Assembly (NCBI GenBank): GCA_041570235.1
Contig: JBFFWN010000113.1
Span: forward strand, 1-10,455
Direction: 5' to 3'
DNA: 10,455 bases
Source of the DNA: SZUA-36 sp041570235
Lineage (GTDB): Bacteria; Pseudomonadota; Gammaproteobacteria; Xanthomonadales; SZUA-36
The translations under genes were made by a program, and so were the position numbers. The notes below the pieces were generated by a model. The model made no database searches. It was not told where the DNA came from and worked only from the letters and a program-made list of their open reading frames with translations. Shown piece after piece: positions 5,903 to 10,455 of the stretch. Every line of letters begins with the position of its first letter. Within the stretch, counting starts at the first letter, position 1.

Positions 5903-7312
5903 CTAACTGCGTCGCCAGCGCGTGCCGTCAGCCACATCTTCCAGGACAATATCCATTTCCTGCAATTGCATCCTGATTTCATCCGCGCGTGCGAAGTTCT
6001 TTTGTCGCCTTGCCTCATTGCGTTCTTCGATCAACTTTTCGATCAATGCGTCATCAAGACCTTCCGTATCGCCGGCCAGCCACTCGTTCGGATCCTGCCG
6101 GAAAAGACCGATCAGTTCACCTGCAGCCAGCAATCTGCCTGCGGCCAGTTTTGCGGTGTCGCTGTCAATGGCGTTGGCCAGGCGTTTCGCCTCACTGTTG
6201 ATTTCCGCCAATGCGTCCGGTGTATTGAGGTCATCCATCAGTGCAGACATGAATTCATCGGATGGTGACGGGGAAGCCACGAGTGGACCGAATTTTTCTG
6301 TTGCATCGCGGATGACACCGTAAACACGATCAACGGTGCGCTGCACACGGGTAAGTGTCTCTTCAGACCAATCCAGCGGCTGGCGGTAATGTGCACTCAG
6401 CAACAGGTAGCGCAGTACTTCACCGCGATGCTGTTTCAGCAACTCATGCACGACCAGGGTGTTACCCAGTGATTTGGACATTTTGCGCTTGTTGACCGTC
6501 ACAAAACCGTTGTGCATCCAATAATGGGCAAAGGTTCTGCCGCCATGTGCGCAAACACTTTGCGCAATTTCGTTTTCATGATGGGGAAAAACCAGGTCCT
6601 GTCCGCCACCATGGATATCAATCGTTACACCGAGGTGGGTTTCGGACATCACCGAGCACTCGAGATGCCAGCCGGGACGTCCCCAGCCCCACGGGCTGTC
6701 CCAACCCGGCTGCGGATCTTCAGACGGTTTCCACAAAACGAAATCACCCGGGTGTTTTTTAAAATCAACGATATCGATCCTGGCGCCCGCTTTCAGTTCA
6801 GCCAGGTCGCGACCCGAAAGGGCGCCATAATGTTCGAAGGATTCGACCGCAAATAACACGTGTCCCTCCGCGACGTAGGCATGGCCGGCATCGATCAGTC
6901 GCTGGATCATGTCGATCATCTGTGGAATATGCTCAGTGGCCCGGGGTTCGATGGTGGGCAGACCGACACCCAATGCTGCCATGTCGTCGTGGTAAGCCTC
7001 GCTATAGCGTCCCGATATCACCTCGATGGGCACATTCTGCTCGGCAGCAGCGGCGTTGATCTTGTCATCGACATCGGTGATGTTGCGGGCATAAACCACT
7101 TGCGGGTAGAGTCTTGACAGCAATTTATATAGCAGGTCAAAAATCACCGCCGGCCGTGCATTACCGATATGAGCATAGTTGTACACTGTCGGTCCGCAGG
7201 CATAAAGCGTGACACGGTTTGGATCCTGCGGCACAAACACCTGTTTTTCACGTTTCAGGGTGTTATATAAGGTTATTTCTTTTAATTGGGTCATGTTTTT
7301 GTTTTGGGTCAT
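5903..7312 (-). CDS. cysS: Cysteinyl-tRNA synthetase
   Basis: This class I aminoacyl-tRNA synthetase charges tRNA-Cys with cysteine. Numbered from the start chosen here (469 aa), the HIGH motif appears as HIGN at 48-51 and the KMSKS motif is intact at 277-281. The zinc ligands that select cysteine are Cys39, Cys219 (WHLECS), His244 and Glu248 (FPHHENE), matching Cys28, Cys209, His234 and Glu238 of E. coli CysS. Two in-frame ATGs, at 7312 and 7294, lie in a short direct repeat. The second gives 463 residues, closest to E. coli (461), but neither has a clear Shine-Dalgarno. An even earlier ATG at 7366 overlaps the divergent pepQ leader and adds a non-family extension. It is cotranscribed with sufE downstream. 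Identity is certain; the start is not. Confidence 0.96.
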   Translation of the reverse strand: MTQNKNMTQLKEITLYNTLKREKQVFVPQDPNRVTLYACGPTVYNYAHIGNARPAVIFDLLYKLLSRLYPQVVYARNITDVDDKINAAAAEQNVPIEVISGRYSEAYHDDMAALGVGLPTIEPRATEHIPQMIDMIQRLIDAGHAYVAEGHVLFAVESFEHYGALSGRDLAELKAGARIDIVDFKKHPGDFVLWKPSEDPQPGWDSPWGWGRPGWHLECSVMSETHLGVTIDIHGGGQDLVFPHHENEIAQSVCAHGGRTFAHYWMHNGFVTVNKRKMSKSLGNTLVVHELLKQHRGEVLRYLLLSAHYRQPLDWSEETLTRVQRTVDRVYGVIRDATEKFGPLVASPSPSDEFMSALMDDLNTPDALAEINSEAKRLANAIDSDTAKLAAGRLLAAGELIGLFRQDPNEWLAGDTEGLDDALIEKLIEERNEARRQKNFARADEIRMQLQEMDIVLEDVADGTRWRRS

Positions 7313-7316
7313 GTTT
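7286..7316. repeat. Direct repeat duplicating the cysS start codon
   Basis: TTGGGTCATGTTT occurs at 7286-7298 and again at 7304-7316, a period of 18 bases and therefore in frame. On the minus strand it encodes Met-Thr-Gln-Asn-Lys-Asn-Met-Thr-Gln-Leu, so each copy supplies an ATG start. It looks like a small tandem duplication at the beginning of cysS. Confidence 0.75.
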
Positions 7317-7371
7317 CGCTGAACGACAATCCGGTATTCTATCAACTTTAATGAATCAAGAGGCAATCATA

Positions 7372-8697
7372 ATGGGTGCGATTAACGGCATTTCGCAGTT
7401 TTACGGGCAGCACGTTGCCAGTTTGCAGCAGTATTGGGAGACCGCACTCGCGGCCGAGGGTTACGATGCAGCGGTGATCCACGCAGGCAGCAAACTTGCC
7501 AGCTTTATGGATGACTATGAGTACCCGTTTCGCTGTAACCCCCATTTGCTGTGGTGGGCGCCCTTGCTCCACCACCATGACAGTGCATTGCTGATCCGCC
7601 CGGGCGAGCGGCCCAGGCTCTATTACTATCAGCCCGATGATTACTGGCATACGCCACCCGCCGATCCCGAATCCTGGTGGGCCGATCAATTTGAAGTGCT
7701 GGCGGTGCGTGACCCGGATGCCTGGAAGCAGGCCGGTCTCAATGCCCGGACGGCCTATATCGGTGATGCACCCGGCCTGGTGGAGGCAGTGGCGGCCAGG
7801 CAATTGAATCCTGAAACCCTGGTTAACCGGATTCATCTGAACAGGACCCGCAAAACCGACTATGAAGTTGCCTGCATGGCCGAAGCCGCGAGGCTTGGTG
7901 CGGTTGCACATACCGCAGCCCTGCAAGCCTTTAAGGAGGGTTTGAGCGAATACGACATTCATCAACGCTACTGCATGTCGATTCAGCAGGTTGATGCGGA
8001 GTTGCCCTACGGCAATATCGTTGCCCTGAACGATCACGGCGCCGTGCTGCATTACCAGACACATGAACAGCACGCGCCGGCTGAGAGCCGCTCTTTCCTG
8101 ATCGACGCGGGCGCCACCAAACACGGCTATGCCACGGACATTACCCGTACTTATGCGGCAGCTGAAGGTGAGTTTGCCGATTTGATTTCTGCCATGGATG
8201 AGATGCAGTTAAAGCTATGCGACGCCGTGGTCAGTGGCCTCGATTACCGTGAGTTACATCTGCGTGCGCACCAGGATATTGCCGGCATCCTGGAGGATTT
8301 CAACATTATCAACAGCAGCGCCGAAACAGCCGTTGAAACTGGTTTGAGCAGTGTTTTTTACCCGCATGGGCTGGGCCATTTTCTGGGTATTCAGACGCAC
8401 GATGTTGCAGGTTTGATTGCCGACGCTAATGGAACGCCTATCCCGCGTCCTGAGGGGCATCCATTCCTGCGCCTGACCCGCACACTGGAGGCGGGCAATG
8501 TACTGACCATCGAACCAGGCCTGTATTTTATTGAACCGTTATTGAGAAAGTGGCGTGAAAACGGAGATGTTTCCGCCATCAATTGGCAAAAAGTTGAAGA
8601 ATTGGCGCCCTTTGGCGGTATTCGAATCGAGGATAATATGCTGGTCACCGACGGTGAGCCACGAAACCTGACGAGAGAGGCGTTTGCAGGCTTGTAG
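7372..8697 (+). CDS. pepQ: Xaa-Pro dipeptidase PepQ
   Basis: This is a 441-residue dinuclear metal peptidase of the M24 (pita-bread) family that cleaves dipeptides ending in proline. E. coli PepQ has 443 residues. The N-terminal non-catalytic domain has the PepQ-like YPFRCNPH and QPDDYWH segments. The five metal ligands are present: Asp245 (FLIDAG), Asp256 (ATDITR), His336 (HGLGHFLG), Glu381 (TIEPG) and Glu420 (IRIED), nearly the same numbers as in E. coli (246, 257, 339, 384, 423). The start at 7372 is chosen because AAGAGG lies about eight bases upstream and the length then fits the family. An ATG at 7351 is in frame, and the frame is open back to 7219, but this would run into cysS. It is divergent from cysS, with 59 bases between the starts, and probably monocistronic. 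It is cytoplasmic with no signal peptide. Confidence 0.94.
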   Translation: MGAINGISQFYGQHVASLQQYWETALAAEGYDAAVIHAGSKLASFMDDYEYPFRCNPHLLWWAPLLHHHDSALLIRPGERPRLYYYQPDDYWHTPPADPESWWADQFEVLAVRDPDAWKQAGLNARTAYIGDAPGLVEAVAARQLNPETLVNRIHLNRTRKTDYEVACMAEAARLGAVAHTAALQAFKEGLSEYDIHQRYCMSIQQVDAELPYGNIVALNDHGAVLHYQTHEQHAPAESRSFLIDAGATKHGYATDITRTYAAAEGEFADLISAMDEMQLKLCDAVVSGLDYRELHLRAHQDIAGILEDFNIINSSAETAVETGLSSVFYPHGLGHFLGIQTHDVAGLIADANGTPIPRPEGHPFLRLTRTLEAGNVLTIEPGLYFIEPLLRKWRENGDVSAINWQKVEELAPFGGIRIEDNMLVTDGEPRNLTREAFAGL

Positions 8698-8704
8698 GTT
8701 ATTC

Positions 8705-8744
8705 TTTCGTTCCGGGGTTTACAGGGTAAATACCCGGAACGGAA
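8705..8744. terminator. Strong hairpin between convergent pepQ and DUF1232-like gene
   Basis: CGTTCCGGG (8708-8716) pairs perfectly with CCCGGAACG (8733-8741). The stem extends outward through a wobble and two A-T pairs, and inward, after a one-base bulge, through TTTAC/GTAAA with a 3-base loop. It starts 8 bases after the pepQ stop and ends 8 bases before the stop of the opposing gene. This is the position expected of a bidirectional terminator, though no clear U tract follows on either strand. Confidence 0.65.
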
Positions 8745-8751
8745 TTGGATT

Positions 8752-9387
8752 TCAGTCGACCGTCAGTCCCAGGCCTTTCAATTGGCTGACCGGCAGTTCA
8801 CTGACGGGCCCGTGATTCCAGATGGTGGCCTGGCTGTCGATCAATGTTTGCTTTTCTGGCGTGGTCAACTGTTTGACGGCTTCTGCCACATGGGCATCTG
8901 TGATTGCCCGGCGAACAATGTCATCGAGTTGTGTCGTATAAGGATCGCCGATAATCTTGCGCATGACTTTGTTGGCAGAAGTCAGGTCATCCGGGAAAAG
9001 AAATTTACCGGTCTGTTGCCGGTAGAGGTCTGAGACGGTCTGCAAGGATGACAGGGAGCAATAGGCATCATCCAGCAGGCCAAAAATCCCCAAGCTGTCA
9101 GGGATCACATCATCGGCCTCGATCCAGTAAGATTCGACCATTTGAAGTATGCGGCCGACCTCGCACTCGAGTCCGACCGTCCTGGCGGAAGTCCATGCCA
9201 CGGTCAACACGTAAGGAACCTGCTCGATGTAGTTGTAGATAAAGTTCGAGCCTTGAGCCAATTCAATGTTGCTTGGCGTTGCCCCTTCGCGTTTGGCGAT
9301 TTCTTTTAGCAGGTTTCGCAGGTCAATGGCCGACTTGGCATCGGCGAATTGGTCTGCAATCATTTTTTGTATTGTTTCTGTTTTCAT
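8752..9387 (-). CDS. Hypothetical protein with DUF1232/YkvA-like motif
   Basis: This 211-residue protein has no function I can name. Residues 86-112 carry a hydrophobic, acidic signature: ESYWIEADDVIPD (Asp93, Pro96, Asp97) followed by GIFGLLDDAY (Asp106, Asp107). This strongly resembles the DxIPD...GLLDD core of the small DUF1232 (YkvA-type) domain. Here the motif is embedded in a larger, mostly helical, soluble-looking protein rather than a short membrane-associated one. Residues 1-45 look helical, and 130-211 are a separate region ending in SELPVSQLKGLGLTVD. There is no signal peptide. The start at 9387 begins MKTETIQKM and has only a weak AGAAA upstream. It is convergent with pepQ and divergent from the membrane-protein gene beyond 9538. 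The DUF1232 link is inference from a short motif. Confidence 0.75.
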   Translation of the reverse strand: MKTETIQKMIADQFADAKSAIDLRNLLKEIAKREGATPSNIELAQGSNFIYNYIEQVPYVLTVAWTSARTVGLECEVGRILQMVESYWIEADDVIPDSLGIFGLLDDAYCSLSSLQTVSDLYRQQTGKFLFPDDLTSANKVMRKIIGDPYTTQLDDIVRRAITDAHVAEAVKQLTTPEKQTLIDSQATIWNHGPVSELPVSQLKGLGLTVD

Positions 9388-9401
9388 TTTCTATAAAAAT
9401 C

Positions 9402-9423
9402 AGGAGGATATACAAAAATGTAA
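9402..9423 (+). other. Start-stop element: perfect Shine-Dalgarno followed by ATG-TAA
   Basis: AGGAGG at 9402-9407, a 10-base spacer, ATG at 9418-9420 and TAA directly after at 9421-9423. If transcribed rightward this would be a minimal one-codon ORF upstream of the membrane-protein gene. It lies in the 150-base divergent intergenic region (9388-9537), which otherwise shows only weak promoter-like boxes (TTGAAT near 9486, TGTAAT at 9511-9516). It may be coincidental. Confidence 0.3.
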
Positions 9424-9537
9424 CCCTTTGCCGGTAACGTCAGGAAACTAGTCTATCAATTTGCGGGTCTGATAGGCAGTGTCGATTGAATTGAATTGTA
9501 AATTTGGGCGTGTAATTCCACGCTTTGTCCGTTAAGG

Positions 9538-10170
9538 TTGCCGCTTTATGATCCTGCTGAGACCCACGTGCTTCTTTTGTCCATAATTTCATTATTTATT
9601 GGTCCAATGCTATACCAGTGGTTGCGTCATGGCGGTTTTGTTGCCAGGGCATTTGACTCGCTGATCGTAGCCTGCCTGATTGTATTGATGGCGTTTTTAT
9701 TGATCCCCGAAACCTGGGCGGAACTGGGTTACTGGTCGATCGTTTTGGTTCTGACCGGCTACCTGGTTCCGGGTTTGCTGGAAATGCTGATCAAAAGGGC
9801 GGCACATACCTTTCACATCCTCAGCCTGCTTTTGGCATTGTCCGGTCTGGCCATTCACGCCATCCTTGACGGCGCCGTGCTGACCATCAATCACAGCGGC
9901 GCCAACAGTTCTCTGTCACTGGCAATTGTGTTGCACCGTTTTGGAGTGGGCATGATGCTCTGGATGATGGTTCAACCGGTTTTTGGTAAAGCGGCAGCCT
10001 TTGCCGTGCTCGGTTTTGTCTCGTTGGCGACAATAGCAGGCTATCTGCTTTCGGAACCCGTGTTGGGGATGAAAGGCGTTTCCGCGATGTCCGTTATCCA
10101 GGCGCTGATCATAGGCACCATCGTGCATAGCCTGATCCATCGCAGTCACAGCGAAGGGCATCGGCACTGA
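9538..10170 (+). CDS. Polytopic membrane protein, ZIP-transporter-like
   Basis: This protein of about 210 residues has roughly seven hydrophobic segments, near 11-30, 40-56, 66-84, 92-117, 126-148, 152-172 and 183-201, so it is an inner-membrane protein. Several motifs recall the ZIP metal-permease family: LLIPETWAELG near residue 54 (ZIP helix 2 has a similar LLPE), His107-x3-Asp111-Gly112 (compare HNxxDG of helix 4), and His133-Arg with a following Gly136. The C-terminus is His-rich (HSLIHRSHSEGHRH). The second canonical metal motif, HExPE, is not intact, so transport activity is uncertain. The first possible start after an in-frame stop at 9499 is TTG at 9538. Its only Shine-Dalgarno-like bases (AAGG) directly abut it. 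GTG at 9568 is a credible alternative that keeps the first helix. The TamA-like gene follows in the same direction after 79 bases. Confidence 0.7.
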   Translation: MPLYDPAETHVLLLSIISLFIGPMLYQWLRHGGFVARAFDSLIVACLIVLMAFLLIPETWAELGYWSIVLVLTGYLVPGLLEMLIKRAAHTFHILSLLLALSGLAIHAILDGAVLTINHSGANSSLSLAIVLHRFGVGMMLWMMVQPVFGKAAAFAVLGFVSLATIAGYLLSEPVLGMKGVSAMSVIQALIIGTIVHSLIHRSHSEGHRH

Positions 10171-10220
10171 ACCATCGACATGATAAATTCATAACAGGCG
10201 ACTGATTGTTTGCCATACGT

Positions 10221-10226
10221 TAGAAT
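10221..10226 (+). promoter_or_regulatory. Possible -10 box upstream of the TamA-like gene
   Basis: TAGAAT matches five of six bases of the -10 consensus and lies 24 bases before the ATG at 10250, in the 79-base gap after the membrane-protein gene. No convincing -35 is seen at the right distance, so this is a weak call. The gene could equally be read from upstream. Confidence 0.25.
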
Positions 10227-10249
10227 CTGAAGGTTTTCTGTCCGGATAA

Positions 10250-10455
10250 ATGATGCGATTCAGAATTATATTTCCGTTACTTTTCATCTGCTTTGCGTTC
10301 GGCACGGCTGCCTTGCTTGCAGATGAAGTTGTATATGAAGTGAATGGTGTCGAAGAGCCCATGCTGACAAACGTTATCAATCACGTAACGGTTTTTCGGC
10401 TTGGCAGCGGCGCTAAGCTAAACAGTCGCCTGCGACGCAAACTCATCGAAGATAC
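10250..10455 (+). CDS. tamA: TamA-like outer-membrane assembly protein (3'-truncated)
   Basis: Only the first 68 codons are inside the window. The product opens with a classic Sec signal peptide: basic MMRFR, then a hydrophobic stretch to about residue 22, with likely cleavage after Leu-Leu-Ala24 before Asp-Glu. The mature start, VVYEVNGVEEPMLTNVINHV, followed by a basic LNSRLRRKLIED, fits the first POTRA domain of TamA. TamA is the BamA-family outer-membrane partner of TamB, active in translocation and assembly of certain outer-membrane proteins. Two adjacent ATGs (10250 and 10253) are in frame, and either could be used. There is no strong Shine-Dalgarno. The beta-barrel and further POTRA domains would lie beyond the edge. 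Other POTRA proteins are possible, so the name is moderately supported. Confidence 0.7.
   Translation, partial: MMRFRIIFPLLFICFAFGTAALLADEVVYEVNGVEEPMLTNVINHVTVFRLGSGAKLNSRLRRKLIED

Noticed and set aside
7313..7366. Longer cysS start at 7366
   Set aside because: The added residues (MPLDSLKLIEY...) have no match in CysS and would overlap the divergent pepQ leader.
7219..7371. N-terminal extension of pepQ with a hydrophobic, signal-like stretch
   Set aside because: It overlaps the cysS 5' end on the other strand, and the extra residues have no PepQ counterpart. The ATG at 7372 has a good ribosome binding site and gives the normal family length.
7348..8124. 258-codon minus-strand frame opposite pepQ
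   Set aside because: It overlaps the clear PepQ coding sequence, resembles no family, and is best explained as codon-bias shadow.

Overview
The window looks like a chromosomal segment of a gammaproteobacterium, probably a sulfur-oxidizing or phototrophic lineage near the Chromatiales. This rests on the split Isp-type [NiFe] hydrogenase operon known from Thiocapsa and Allochromatium, combined with dksA, sufE, cysS, pepQ, yidD and a tamA-like gene, which together are typical of Gammaproteobacteria. The assignment is inferred from gene content and protein style. I could run no database search. Apart from the hydrogenase block it is ordinary core genome. I saw no insertion sequence, CRISPR array, tRNA or rRNA.

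Positions 1-4463 (+) hold a membrane-linked [NiFe] hydrogenase operon in the order small subunit (5'-truncated by the window edge), Isp1, Isp2, a 48-codon ORF I do not recognise, and large subunit. Isp1 (b-type cytochrome) and Isp2 (HdrD/DsrK-like iron-sulfur protein) lie between the two catalytic subunits. By family knowledge they link H2 oxidation or evolution electronically to the quinone pool or to thiol/disulfide and sulfur metabolism. The small unknown ORF has a strong ribosome binding site and sits between isp2 and the large-subunit gene.

Positions 4474-5289 hold yidD (-), facing the hydrogenase operon, and dksA (+). Between them is an AT-rich leader with a good sigma70-type promoter and a C-rich discriminator. 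Positions 5290-5458 contain several hairpins between the convergent dksA and sufE. Positions 5459-7312 (-) are a tight cysS-sufE operon. The start region of cysS carries a short direct repeat that duplicates the start codon.

Positions 7372-8697 (+) encode PepQ, divergent from cysS. A strong hairpin separates it from a convergent minus-strand gene of unknown role with a DUF1232/YkvA-like motif (8752-9387). Positions 9388-9537 are intergenic and include a perfect Shine-Dalgarno followed by ATG-TAA. Positions 9538-10170 (+) encode a small polytopic membrane protein with ZIP-transporter-like motifs and a His-rich tail. From 10250 to the right edge is the start of a TamA-like outer-membrane assembly protein with a signal peptide.
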